Counted from the first letter of the stretch, positions 1-7,940 are shown. The stretch: DNA of 9,879 nucleotides from Anaerolineales bacterium UBA6663 (GCA_002455335.1 DKKP01000009.1:1-9879); one strand, 5' to 3'. The notes: a model not told the origin generated them from the letters alone. Numbers and translations: made by a program.

Positions 1-902
<902 letters not shown>

Positions 903-903
<1 letters not shown>

Positions 904-1382
904 TGAGCATCGCTCGACAGCGCATCCGCCGTACCGCTGCGCGGGTCCTGCCCGTCAGCCCGCTCGGCGAGGTGCTGCTCATGCAGGCGCGCGACCCCGC
1001 CCGCCCCGACGACTGGCACTGGGTCTCGATCGGCGGTGCCGTCGAGCCGGGGGAGTCCGTGGAGGAGGGCGCACTGCGCGAGCTACGTGAGGAGACCGGC
1101 ATCGTGGTCTCCCCGTTCGCACTGTCGCCGCCGGTGCACGTCGGGAGCCAGGACTTCTCCTGGGCCGGTGCTGACTACACCAACCACTCGACGTTCTTCG
1201 CGATCGCGCTCGACCGCGACGCCGAGATCGTCCTCGACGGGCTGGAGGGACTCGAGATCGGTAACGTCACCGGCGCGGCCTGGTGGTTCCCCGACGACCT
1301 CGCCGACGACGGCAGCGCCGCGTCTCCGGACCTGCCGGAGATCATGCGGCGGGCCGTCGAGACCGTGAAGGGAGCGGCGTGA
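903..1382 (+). CDS. NUDIX hydrolase between argG and argH
   Basis: A 159-residue single-domain NUDIX protein, a family that hydrolyses nucleoside diphosphates linked to another group. The Nudix box is perfect at residues 45-67: G45, E51, then R59-E60-L61, E63-E64 and G66, fitting GX5EX7REUXEEXGU with the metal-binding glutamates present. The preceding DWHWVSIGG and following aromatic-rich half are typical of small NUDIX folds. The substrate cannot be read from sequence. I chose the ATG at 903 because it overlaps the argG stop (TGATG) and the domain begins a few residues later; an upstream in-frame extension to 474 would run through argG. A GGGG run lies 8 bases upstream as a weak ribosome site. 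Its stop overlaps the argH GTG by four bases. The position inside an arg operon suggests housekeeping or a passenger role, not a step in arginine synthesis. Confidence 0.93.
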
Positions 1383-2818
1383 GCAGCGGCACCAACGAGG
1401 GCAAGCTGTGGGGCGGCCGGTTCGCCTCGGGCCCATCGCCCGAGCTCGACGCACTCTCTCGGTCCACGCACTTCGACTGGCGGCTGACCCTCTACGACAT
1501 CGCGGGCTCGCACGCCCACGCGAAGGCGCTGGGAGCCGCGGGGCTGCTCACCGACGACGACGAAGCGGCCGTGCACGCCGGCCTGGACGCGCTCACCCTG
1601 CGGTACCAGGCCGGCGAGCTGCGACCCGACGCGCTGGACGAGGACGTGCACGGCGCGCTGGAGCGGCTGTTGCTGGAGGAGATCGGCCCGGAGCTCGGTG
1701 GGCGGCTCCGTGCCGGCCGCTCGCGCAACGACCAGATCGCCACGCTGCTCCGCTCCTACCTGCTCGACCACGCGAGCGTGATCGGCGAGGTCGTCCTCGA
1801 TCTCGTCGACGCCCTGGCCGGCCAGGCGAGTCAGCACTTCGGCGCGGTGCTGCCGGGCCGCACGCATCTCCAGCATGCGCAGCCGGTGCTCCTGTCCCAC
1901 CACCTGCTCGCTCATGCGTGGCCGCTGCTGCGAGACCTCGACCGGCTGGCCGACTGGCGACGCCGTACGGCGGCCGAGTCGCCGTACGGCGGGGGAGCCC
2001 TCGCTGGCTCGAGCCTCGGCCTGGATCCCGAGCTGGTGGCTCACGAGCTGGGGTTCGCCGGTGCCGCGCACAACTCCATCGACGGCACGGCGTCGCGTGA
2101 CTTCGCCGCGGAGTTCGCCTTCGTGTGCGCGCAGATCGGGGTGGACGTGAGCCGGTTGGCCGAGGAGCTGATCCTCTGGTCGACGCGCGAGTTCGGCTTC
2201 GTGCGACTGCACGACTCGTGGTCGACGGGGTCGAGCATCATGCCGCAGAAGAAGAACCCGGACATGCTCGAACTGGCGCGCGGCAAGGCCGGCACCTTGC
2301 TCGGCGCGCTGACCGGGCTGCTGGCGACGCTCAAGGGGCTGCCCTCGGCCTATGACAAGGACCTGCAAGAGGATAAGGGCGGTGTCTTTGCGGCACATGA
2401 CGTCCTGAGTGTGATGCTGCCGGTCGTGGCCGGCTGCGTCGCCACGCTCACGGTCAACGTCGACAACATGCGCGTCGCGCTCGAGCCGATGTTGCTGGCC
2501 ACCGAGCTGGCCGACTACCTCGTGCGCAAGGGCGTGCCTTTCCGCGAGGCCCATCACGTCGTCGGGGCGGCTGTGCGCCTGGTCGAGAACGGTCGGGCCA
2601 CCGGGACACCGGGTCTGCAAAAGCTCAGCGACCTCACCCTCGAACACCTACGCGGTCTCCACGCCGCGGTCGAGGCCGATGTCAGCACGGTCTGGGATTT
2701 CGACGCCGCGGTCGCGCGTCGCACGGCGCTCGGCGGCACTGCGCCCGAGGGTGTGCGGGCCCAAGTCGCAGCCGGCCGTCAGATCCTGGACGTAGCGGCC
2801 CGGGAGGCGAACCACTGA
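1379..2818 (+). CDS. argH: Argininosuccinate lyase
   Basis: Cleaves argininosuccinate to arginine and fumarate, the last step of arginine synthesis. The protein is 479 residues, near the usual 455-480. It opens with the family's KLWGGRF (residues 9-15). Other landmarks are [14 protein letters not shown] (112-125), [11 protein letters not shown] with the catalytic-region His163, and the fumarase/aspartase superfamily signature [10 protein letters not shown] (284-293), whose loop carries the catalytic serine. KDLQEDK and the helical C-terminal domain follow. I chose GTG at 1379: it sits just before the conserved N-terminus, overlaps the NUDIX stop as GTGA, and has GGGAG four bases upstream. The frame is open back to 1283, but that stretch is arginine-rich shadow of the NUDIX gene. 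The sequence resembles actinobacterial enzymes (recalled resemblance, not a search). The last third shows somewhat more A/T-ending codons than the first. Confidence 0.97.
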   Translation: MSSGTNEGKLWGGRFASGPSPELDALSRSTHFDWRLTLYDIAGSHAHAKALGAAGLLTDDDEAAVHAGLDALTLRYQAGELRPDALDEDVHGALERLLLEEIGPELGGRLRAGRSRNDQIATLLRSYLLDHASVIGEVVLDLVDALAGQASQHFGAVLPGRTHLQHAQPVLLSHHLLAHAWPLLRDLDRLADWRRRTAAESPYGGGALAGSSLGLDPELVAHELGFAGAAHNSIDGTASRDFAAEFAFVCAQIGVDVSRLAEELILWSTREFGFVRLHDSWSTGSSIMPQKKNPDMLELARGKAGTLLGALTGLLATLKGLPSAYDKDLQEDKGGVFAAHDVLSVMLPVVAGCVATLTVNVDNMRVALEPMLLATELADYLVRKGVPFREAHHVVGAAVRLVENGRATGTPGLQKLSDLTLEHLRGLHAAVEADVSTVWDFDAAVARRTALGGTAPEGVRAQVAAGRQILDVAAREANH

Positions 2819-3603
2819 TGCAACCTCATCATCTCGAAACCATCGCACGGGTCAAGCGCCACTTCGAATCCGAACCCGAGGTTCGCGCCGTCATGTTGGG
2901 CGGTTCGCTCGCTCACGGTTTTGGGCGGCCAGACTCCGACGTCGACATCCAGATCGTGATCGGCGAGCCCGACTACGCCAGACGGGTCGAGACGGGCGAA
3001 CTCACCTTCTTCAGCCCCGACCTGGCGACGTACACCGGGGGCTACGTCGACGGCAAGTACACGACCGCCGAGTTTATCGGCCACGTCGCTCGCGCCGGCA
3101 GCGAACCCGCCCGGTTTGCCTATGCAGATGCGCAGCTGATCTTCAGCCGTGACGAAAGCATCGGCGATCTGATCGTTTCAGCCGCGCGCTACCCGTCAGC
3201 CGAGAAAGTCGAGCGCATCGGGCGATTCCATGCGCAACTCGAGGCCTGGCGCTGGTACGTCGGCGAGGCGCTACGCCACGACAACACTTACCTGCTCAAT
3301 CATTCGATCCAGAAGCTCGTGCTCTTCGGCGGGCGCATGCTCCTGGCACACAACGAGATCCTCTACCCGTACCACAAGTGGTTTCTGCGGGTGTTGCAAG
3401 ACGTGCCGGATCGACCGGCAGATCTTATGGACCGGATCGCGGGCCTGTATGCTCGACCCGCGTTGGAAACGGCCGAAGCCTTTGTCGACTGTGTAAAGAC
3501 TTTCCGAGACTGGGAGACACCGCAGCAACCGTGGCCGAACCAGTTCATGCTCGACAGCGAGCTCAACTGGATGACCGGGCCCACGCCGATCGATGACTTG
3601 TAG
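2818..3603 (+). CDS. Nucleotidyltransferase-fold protein (Pol-beta superfamily)
   Basis: A 261-residue protein with the minimal nucleotidyltransferase signature near its N-terminus: GGS at 28-30 and, eleven residues after the Ser, D41-V-D43 followed by a hydrophobic strand. These residues bind Mg2+ and the nucleotide phosphates in the DNA polymerase beta superfamily. The rest is mostly helical (residues 125-235) and includes LYPYHKWFLRVL near 182-193, which recalls families such as DUF4037 or aminoglycoside-type nucleotidyltransferases. The substrate is unknown: it could modify a small molecule, a tRNA or a protein. The ATG overlaps the argH stop (TGATG), and GGAGG lies about ten bases upstream, so it is the last gene of the argG-NUDIX-argH transcript. 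Codon use is visibly less G/C-rich at third positions than argH. No HepT/antitoxin-like partner is next to it, so a toxin-antitoxin role is not supported. It ends in TAG. Confidence 0.85.
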   Translation: MQPHHLETIARVKRHFESEPEVRAVMLGGSLAHGFGRPDSDVDIQIVIGEPDYARRVETGELTFFSPDLATYTGGYVDGKYTTAEFIGHVARAGSEPARFAYADAQLIFSRDESIGDLIVSAARYPSAEKVERIGRFHAQLEAWRWYVGEALRHDNTYLLNHSIQKLVLFGGRMLLAHNEILYPYHKWFLRVLQDVPDRPADLMDRIAGLYARPALETAEAFVDCVKTFRDWETPQQPWPNQFMLDSELNWMTGPTPIDDL

Positions 3604-3623
3604 CCGGGTGTGACTATCGCGAC

Positions 3624-4340
3624 CTAAGCCTGGCGCTCGAGCTCGCGTAGCTCGTGGGTCTGCTGACGAAGTCGGGCGGCCAGCGTGAGTGCGGTCTGTG
3701 CGTCGGCCTGCGCCCCAATGGCCTGCAAACGCATCACCTCCGAGAGCACGACGCCCAATTCGTTGCCCGCCGTCTTGAGCTGCGCCTCAGTGCGATTGAG
3801 CAATGTCTCGATCGCCTTGAGCGATTCGATCCGTTGCAGCAGGGCGTTCAAGGCGTCCTGGCGCTGACCCTTCTGGGCCGGGTCCTGTGTGCTCTCGACC
3901 GCGAGCACGGCCAGCGCGCGCTCCTGCTCCAAACCAACCAGGTTCGAGACCCGCAGGTAGTTTTCGGGCGCCGTCATGCGTTGACAGACCGAGAACACCT
4001 CGTCGGCGAGTTCATTCAGCGCCTGCTGCACGGGAGCGAGCGCCGCCTCCTGTGCCAGGTTCTGCCCATCGCCCAGCGCATTCATCAAACGCACCTGGCC
4101 GCGTGAAACCTCATCGTACAGCCCCTGGAACCGCGGCGTCAGCGCGCCGGCCCGGGCCTGAACGTTCACCAGCGTCTGCACCGCGGGGGAACGGCTGGCC
4201 GCCCAGACCAGCCCGCCCCACAACAACAGCCCGACAGGAAACAGCCACCAGGTGCTGCAGAGCCCGGCCGCGACCGTCAGGGCAAGCAAAACCAGATGCA
4301 GCGGTTGAAAAACGGCGACCAACAATGGTGATCGGGGCAT
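3624..4340 (-). CDS. Two-TM membrane protein with long helical cytoplasmic tail, unknown function
   Basis: I do not recognise this 238-residue protein. Two hydrophobic segments sit close together near the N-terminus (about residues 14-28 and 33-48), separated by a tight turn with two tryptophans, making a membrane hairpin. From about residue 70 to the end the sequence is Gln/Glu/Ala/Leu-rich with no Gly-Pro breaks of note, so it is probably helical with coiled-coil stretches. It is the last gene of the leftward operon with the two binding-protein genes and probably works at the same membrane site. The start at 4340 abuts the repeat array at 4345-4469, and I see no Shine-Dalgarno there (the bases before ATG on the coding strand are GACTACTCCC). 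It ends in TAG, only 20 bases from the convergent nucleotidyltransferase gene, with no clear terminator between them. It could be a scaffold or helper for the VWA lipoprotein; that is inference only. Confidence 0.7.
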   Translation of the reverse strand: MPRSPLLVAVFQPLHLVLLALTVAAGLCSTWWLFPVGLLLWGGLVWAASRSPAVQTLVNVQARAGALTPRFQGLYDEVSRGQVRLMNALGDGQNLAQEAALAPVQQALNELADEVFSVCQRMTAPENYLRVSNLVGLEQERALAVLAVESTQDPAQKGQRQDALNALLQRIESLKAIETLLNRTEAQLKTAGNELGVVLSEVMRLQAIGAQADAQTALTLAARLRQQTHELRELERQA

Positions 4341-4344
4341 GGGA

Positions 4345-4469
4345 GTAGTCGGGTGACCGGGTAGTCAGGTGTTCGCGTTGTCAGTTGGTCGCGCAGTCAG
4401 GTAGCCGTAAGTCGACTTCACGTCTGCTGGACTACAAAACCACAAGAGCACGTGACCGCGCGACTAAAA
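4345..4469. repeat. Inter-cistronic inverted array of degenerate 8-base units
   Basis: On the + strand, nine consecutive degenerate octamers resembling GTAGTCAG run from 4345 to 4416 (for example GTAGTCGG at 4345, GTAGTCAG at 4361, GCAGTCAG at 4393). A 13-base spacer follows, then five octamers in inverted sense, resembling GACTACAA, at 4430-4469. The array fills the gap between the VWA gene and the membrane-protein gene. The stop codon of the VWA gene (4464-4466) lies inside the last unit, and the start codon of the next gene is four bases beyond the first. The unit matches that of the array at 7941-8020. The two halves can base-pair imperfectly into a hairpin in the mRNA. The unit length is not a multiple of three and units contain stop codons, so it is not coding. 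Confidence 0.75.
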
Positions 4470-6113
4470 GAACGTCGCGATCTCGGCGTAGACGCGGTCG
4501 ATATCTTCCGGCTTACCTTCGTACATGCGCGCGCCGGTTGCCTCCGCGATCTGCGTCAGCACATCGGTGCTGGCGTCGCCACCGAACGCGATGGTAAAAA
4601 CCTTGATCGAGTCGCCGCCCTCGCCGCTCTGGCCTATCTGCGCCAATAAAGCGTCGAGGTCCATCCGCGACTCGGTGTCCTCACCATCGGTCAGGACCAC
4701 GACGGCGCGGATGTGATCCGGATCGCCATTGGCTTCCAAATCGCTGACAGCTGCGCCGACCGCATCGTACAAGGCCGTGCCGCCGTCCTCCGAGATCGCG
4801 GCCACCCGGCGCTGCAGGTCTTCGCGGACATCGCTGAGCGGCGACAGCGGCCCCATCGCGACCGATTCATCGTCGAACACGATCACCTGGATCCGATCCC
4901 GATCCGCCAGCCGCCCGATGAACGCGCTCAAGCTGCTGCGCGCCGACGCGATCTTGTCGCCCTCCATACTTCCCGAGATGTCGAGGACCGCGACGAGATC
5001 GACCGGCTTCTTTGTCTCCCGCCAGAGTTGCGTCGCAGCCTCGAGCGCAGCGACATCCGGAGCGGCCAGCTCGTTGCGCGGCTGGTTGGTGTCGATGCCA
5101 TGTTGGGCGTCGAGCGGCGCCGCGAACGGGATGGCGACATCCGCCGGGCGAAAGCCCATCTCGAGGGCCTTGAGTTGCTGCGGCCGGTCAAGCAAGAACG
5201 TCTGGAAGGCCTCGGCCGCCTCGCGCTGTTCGGCTGTCACCCAGGGTGCGTCGAGGATGATGTACGGATGGTTGGCCGTAAACGTCCCTTCCTTGGGATA
5301 GATCGCCACCACCGAGAGCTGCGAGCTTTGCCCAGAAAGCCGTTTGGTCTCCTGGGCGACGACCAGGTTCTCGTAGAGGATCGCGGCGCTCAGGTAAGAC
5401 GGGCCGCGGTCGAACATCCGCTCGCCGAAAAAGCCGGTGCTGGTGCCGTAGTGGATCAGGCTCGACTGGATCTCGGTCATCAGCTCCGTGGCCTGAGCCA
5501 TATCATCCGAGGTCAAGATTCGAGGATTGCCGGCGCCCGCATAGGCCTGCGCCAGCACAGCCGAGAGGCCGCTGTTACTAAACTCGGGATGTGTGTGCCC
5601 GAACTTGAAGCGCCCCCACTCAGGATACCCGTAAGCCGCCCACCCGTCGTCCGATGTGGCCAGCGCGGCGATGTCGGCCCAGCCCAGCTCGATGGCCGGC
5701 CAGCCCAATGCCTCGGCCATCGGCCGCCACATCGCGATCACTACCGGGCTGAGCACCAGGTTCTTGGGTGTTCCCGAGACCAGGTCGCCGCTGTGGCTCT
5801 GCCGCCACCGCTCATTGGCTGAGGCGATGTAGAGCGACGACGCCGGGCTCCATACCGTCGGCTCGATCGTCCCGGCAAGGATGCCGTCGACCGATTCGAT
5901 CGAGCCCATCGCCGTCGCCTCGACCCGAATCATCGCGCCGCTGGCGGTTTTCTACCCAGACGCGTTGAAGGCCTCGAGCATCGGCTGGAGCCATTCGCGC
6001 TTCTCAGAACCGTACACAATACTGACGGTCACTGATGGGCCCAGTGCCGGGAGCAACCCGCAACCCGAAAGCGCCAGCGCCGCAATGAGCGATACATGGA
6101 AGAGTTTTGACAT
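4464..6113 (-). pseudogene. Solute-binding/VWA lipoprotein interrupted by an in-frame TAG
   Basis: Without the interruption this would be a 549-residue exported lipoprotein. Residues 1-18 form a lipoprotein signal with lipobox LSGC (Cys18). Residues about 28-350 are an extracytoplasmic solute-binding-like domain (WSPASSL, GWADIAAL, WGRFKFGHTHP, NSGLSAV, MGFRP). Residues about 370-545 are a VWA domain with an intact MIDAS metal site: DISGS at 378-382, Thr446 in DGGTALYDAV and Asp476 in LTDGED. Codon 54, at 5952-5954, is TAG. The frame then stays open for 495 codons to the true TAG at 4464. The next ATG (5933, residue 61) lacks the signal and any Shine-Dalgarno. One base change (CAG to TAG) would explain it. 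Three neighbouring genes also end in TAG, so routine amber decoding is unlikely; a recent nonsense mutation or a sequencing error is likelier. The start at 6113 is preferred over 6125 because GAGG lies six bases upstream. Confidence 0.85.
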
Positions 6114-6119
6114 CGCGAT

Positions 6120-6123
6120 CCTC
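6120..6123 (-). promoter_or_regulatory. Shine-Dalgarno that selects the 6113 start of the VWA lipoprotein gene
   Basis: On the minus strand GAGG lies six bases before the ATG at 6113. The alternative ATG at 6125 itself contains part of this GAGG and has only a weak GGATGG much further upstream. Starting at 6113 gives a signal sequence of normal length with Cys18 as the lipidated residue. Confidence 0.55.
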
Positions 6124-6152
6124 ATCACAACACAACCATCCGGGATCCGCCG

Positions 6153-7370
6153 TTAGCTCACCAGCCGATCCCAAAGCTCGAGCAAGGTGTTGAGCACATC
6201 GCCCGGCGGCCGTTCGACTTCGTCGGGCAGCGCCAGTTGCAGCCCATTCGCGGCATAGCGGACGAACGGGCTGGCCGGCTGCTCAAGCGACACGGCCGGG
6301 TTGACGGGCCGGAATCCATGATCGATCAGGGCCCGCTCCTGGGCCGGGACGTCGGTCAGATACGCCAGCACCGCCTCGGCCGCCCGTGTCTTCTCATCCG
6401 TGATCCACGGCGCCGCGGGACCGGCGCGCAGCAGACAGAACGGGTGATCGCTCACCACAGTCGCTGGCGGATAGTAGATCCGCAGCTCGCCGTAGCGCCC
6501 AACCGCGTTTTCAGCCTGCTCGATGGCTGTGGCCTCGTAGACCGCAGCCAGGTCGTAGCGACTCGGGCCGATCTGGATCATGTCTGTCATCAGCGGGCCG
6601 GTACTCTGCGCGAACGGATGAACCGCGTTGTTCTGGAACGCCGCCAGCCAGGCCTGGAAGCTGGCGTCGGTCAACACATCCTGATTGGCCAGGCCCGACG
6701 TCTTGTCGAAGTAAGCATAGGTCATCAAGACCACGGCCATGAAGCCGCTGTTTGAGCGCAGCGGATCGCTCTGCCCGTACTTGATGAAACCCCAATCGGG
6801 CTGCCCTAACCCGGCCCAGCCCTGCGGATCGGTCACCCGGGCCTGAAGATCCAGCCATAGCGCCGAGCCAGGGGCCTCTCCCCACAGCGCCTCGGCGCGG
6901 TCGCGCCAGGCAACCAACACCAGGGGCGTCTCGAGCATCGGCCGACAGTGCCGCGCGTCGGCCAGGTCGACAAGCGCTTGGCCGTTTCGGGCCAGCGATT
7001 GATCGGCCAGGATTTGCAGCTGCAATGAGCTCGCCGGGCTGATCAGATCCGGCTGAGCCCTGCCATCGAGCACGGCCAGGACAATCTCACGCGAGCCCAA
7101 AGGCTGCCCTTCGATACGGATTGGGCGCCCATCGACCCGCAGGTCGTCGCGCGCCATAGCCGCCAGTGTCTCGGTTAACCAGGCTTCTTTTTCGGTTGAA
7201 TACAGCAGGGTCAAGACGATGGGCTCTGGCGGCGGCACCAGCCACTCGCGCAGCGGCGCGTACGCCAGCCAGGCGTTCGCCCGAAACGACGGCACGGCCA
7301 GCGCAGCGACGGCCACAGCCAGACTCACGATTCCATAGAGGACGGTTGCAAAGCCAGACACACGCTTCAT
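6153..7370 (-). CDS. Extracytoplasmic solute-binding-like protein, paralogue of the VWA lipoprotein's first domain
   Basis: A 405-residue protein with an N-terminal hydrophobic segment (about residues 8-26) that serves as signal or membrane anchor; there is no lipobox. The remainder parallels the first domain of the next gene block by block: SPASSL, GLGQPDWGFIKYGQSDP, NSGFMAVV, QSTGPLMTDMIQIGPS, YYPPATVVSDHPF, APWITDEKTRAAEA and DHGFRPVNPAV all have counterparts there at the same spacing. It lacks the VWA domain, so it is either a truncated or an ancestral form. The ligand is unknown and no permease or ATPase lies in the window, so a transport role is not established. It is first in the leftward operon, 27-39 bases ahead of the next start depending on which ATG is used, and is transcribed divergently from the lysW leader. 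No strong Shine-Dalgarno precedes the ATG at 7370, and no promoter could be picked out on this strand. Confidence 0.82.
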   Translation of the reverse strand: MKRVSGFATVLYGIVSLAVAVAALAVPSFRANAWLAYAPLREWLVPPPEPIVLTLLYSTEKEAWLTETLAAMARDDLRVDGRPIRIEGQPLGSREIVLAVLDGRAQPDLISPASSLQLQILADQSLARNGQALVDLADARHCRPMLETPLVLVAWRDRAEALWGEAPGSALWLDLQARVTDPQGWAGLGQPDWGFIKYGQSDPLRSNSGFMAVVLMTYAYFDKTSGLANQDVLTDASFQAWLAAFQNNAVHPFAQSTGPLMTDMIQIGPSRYDLAAVYEATAIEQAENAVGRYGELRIYYPPATVVSDHPFCLLRAGPAAPWITDEKTRAAEAVLAYLTDVPAQERALIDHGFRPVNPAVSLEQPASPFVRYAANGLQLALPDEVERPPGDVLNTLLELWDRLVS

Positions 7371-7499
7371 AGGACGATTCCAACCCCATTTTCGCCCTGG
7401 CAGGCTTCAGATCACCTCAAGCCGTCATCAAGCCCGGTTAATGAGTCGAAGTTAGGTCATTTACCCAGCCAGGGTCGAGAAATCTTGTGCGAATCCCCC

Positions 7500-7528
7500 G
7501 TCTTGGTCCGAACAAGCTGTGGTATCCT
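7500..7528 (+). promoter_or_regulatory. Probable promoter of the lysW leader/operon (extended -10)
   Basis: TATCCT at 7523-7528 is preceded by TG at 7520-7521, giving an extended -10 (TGnTATCCT). A weak GTCTTG at 7500-7505 sits 17 bases upstream as a possible -35. The predicted transcription start is near 7535, so the leader ORF at 7537 would be leaderless or nearly so. The divergent spacer 7371-7499 shows nothing else I can name: no ArgR-like box, riboswitch or tRNA. Confidence 0.5.
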
Positions 7529-7536
7529 GAAGTTCT

Positions 7537-7620
7537 ATGGTGTTCAACGCTGGACTGAAGCGCGCCCGTCGTTCCCCGAAGCGTATCTCGGCCTTCGGCG
7601 CTCTTCGTTTGGCACGGTGA
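7537..7620 (+). CDS. Arg/Lys-rich leader peptide (27 residues) of the lysW attenuator
   Basis: A short ORF from ATG 7537 to TGA 7618-7620 encodes 27 residues, six Arg (9, 11, 12, 16, 24, 27) and two Lys (8, 15). The core KRARRSPKR lies at residues 8-16. It begins nine bases after a -10-like hexamer, lacks a Shine-Dalgarno, and an in-frame TGA at 7528-7530 fixes ATG 7537 (or the adjacent GTG codon) as the first possible start. It is followed after 27 bases by an intrinsic terminator and then by lysW. This is the arrangement of amino-acid-rich leader peptides in biosynthetic operons: ribosomes stalling at the starved codons let transcription continue. The likely sensed residue is arginine, perhaps with lysine. 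GC-rich DNA yields Arg codons by chance, so the peptide alone is weak evidence; the pairing pattern and terminator beside it strengthen the case. Confidence 0.6.
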   Translation: MVFNAGLKRARRSPKRISAFGALRLAR

Positions 7621-7653
7621 CGACACCGCGCCTGGAATGCAAGCCTGAAGGCC
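7576..7653 (+). promoter_or_regulatory. Attenuator alternative pairings (regions 1, 2 and 3)
   Basis: Region 1, CCGAAG at 7576-7581, can pair with CTTCGG at 7593-7598 in region 2 (6 bp). Region 2, GGCCTTCGG at 7590-7598, can instead pair with region 3, CTGAAGGCC at 7645-7653 (9 bp including one G-U). Region 3 contains most of the 5' arm of the terminator, so the 2:3 helix excludes termination. Region 1 spans the Pro14-Lys15 codons: a ribosome halted at Arg11-Arg12 would mask it and free region 2. A ribosome reaching the stop codon would sit past region 2 and allow 1:2 and the terminator. A further hairpin lies inside the 2:3 loop, with arms GGC plus CGGTG (7611-7619) and CACCG plus GCC (7624-7632), over the leader stop codon. 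Confidence 0.55.
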
Positions 7654-7676
7654 TCTCAACCCGAGAGGCCTTTTTT
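7648..7676 (+). terminator. Intrinsic terminator between leader peptide and lysW
   Basis: Perfect 10-bp inverted repeat AAGGCCTCTC (7648-7657) and GAGAGGCCTT (7663-7672) around the loop AACCC, followed by six T at 7671-7676. It stands 74 bases ahead of the lysW start and 27 bases after the leader stop codon, where an attenuator terminator is expected. It could instead terminate an unrelated short transcript. Confidence 0.85.
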
Positions 7677-7736
7677 GTTGGTCGGGCGCTCCCCGGCCGT
7701 CGCCTGATCCCCCGCCACGCTGCGGGACAGGAATCG

Positions 7737-7742
7737 AAGGAG
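7737..7742 (+). promoter_or_regulatory. Strong Shine-Dalgarno of lysW
   Basis: AAGGAG lies eight bases before the ATG at 7751. It contrasts with lysX and lysY, which have no comparable site, and settles the lysW start. Confidence 0.85.
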
Positions 7743-7750
7743 ATACGAGA

Positions 7751-7939
7751 ATGACCGCGTCCACGACCCTGATTGGCACCTGCCCCGAGTGTGAAGGCGC
7801 CGTGTCGCTCAAACCCGACACCATGGAAGGCGAGATCGTCGTCTGCGGCGATTGCGGCGTCGACCTTGAGGTCCGCGCGATCGCCCCCAGCGTCGTGCTC
7901 GAACTGGCCCCGCAAGAAGCCGAGGACTGGGGCGAATAA
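7751..7939 (+). CDS. lysW: LysW, amino-group carrier protein
   Basis: A 62-residue acidic carrier protein for the LysW-mediated route to lysine (and in some organisms ornithine/arginine). The amino group of alpha-aminoadipate or glutamate is attached to the gamma-carboxyl of its C-terminal glutamate, which protects it while the side chain is phosphorylated, reduced and transaminated. Two CxxC pairs, Cys11/Cys14 and Cys32/Cys35, form the zinc ribbon. The C-terminus EDWGE (residues 58-62), with the conjugated Glu62, is the family hallmark. Length is normal (about 54-62). Translation starts at 7751 behind AAGGAG. It is the first full gene of the operon, downstream of the putative Arg/Lys attenuator, and is separated from lysX by an 80-base inverted repeat array. 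The identification is very secure; whether it serves lysine, arginine or both is open. Confidence 0.96.
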   Translation: MTASTTLIGTCPECEGAVSLKPDTMEGEIVVCGDCGVDLEVRAIAPSVVLELAPQEAEDWGE

Positions 7940-7940
7940 C

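Noticed and set aside
1175..2647. 490-codon open frame on the minus strand opposite argH
   Set aside because: Antisense shadow of a GC-rich gene; composition is Arg/Gln/His-rich with no domain, while argH on the + strand shows full family conservation.
3604..3660. Bidirectional terminator between the convergent genes
   Set aside because: A short CGAGCT/AGCTCG inverted repeat occurs just inside the end of the minus-strand gene, but it has no T run on either side.
4345..4469. CRISPR array
   Set aside because: Units are 7-8 bases, contiguous, degenerate and switch orientation; there are no 25-40 base repeats with unique spacers, and no cas genes.
4713..5822. 369-codon open frame on the + strand opposite the VWA lipoprotein gene
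   Set aside because: Shadow frame; the minus strand carries clear binding-domain and MIDAS motifs in this stretch.
5952..5954. Pyrrolysine or other amber recoding in the VWA gene
   Set aside because: TAG terminates three neighbouring genes normally, and no downstream recoding signal or suppressor gene is visible in the window.
7371..7535. ArgR-type operator near the lysW promoter
   Set aside because: No pair of A/T-rich ARG-box-like palindromes could be found by eye.
7529..7680. T-box, lysine riboswitch (L-box) or other metabolite riboswitch ahead of lysW
   Set aside because: No T-box-type AGGGTGGNACC sequence and no L-box core seen; the leader ORF with alternative hairpins explains the region better.
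7485..7754. 89-codon + strand frame across the lysW leader
   Set aside because: Runs through the intrinsic terminator, overlaps lysW by a few bases, has no ribosome site and no recognisable domain.
7438..7824. 128-codon minus-strand frame over the lysW leader
   Set aside because: Covers the terminator and the conserved lysW start on the other strand; no motif seen.
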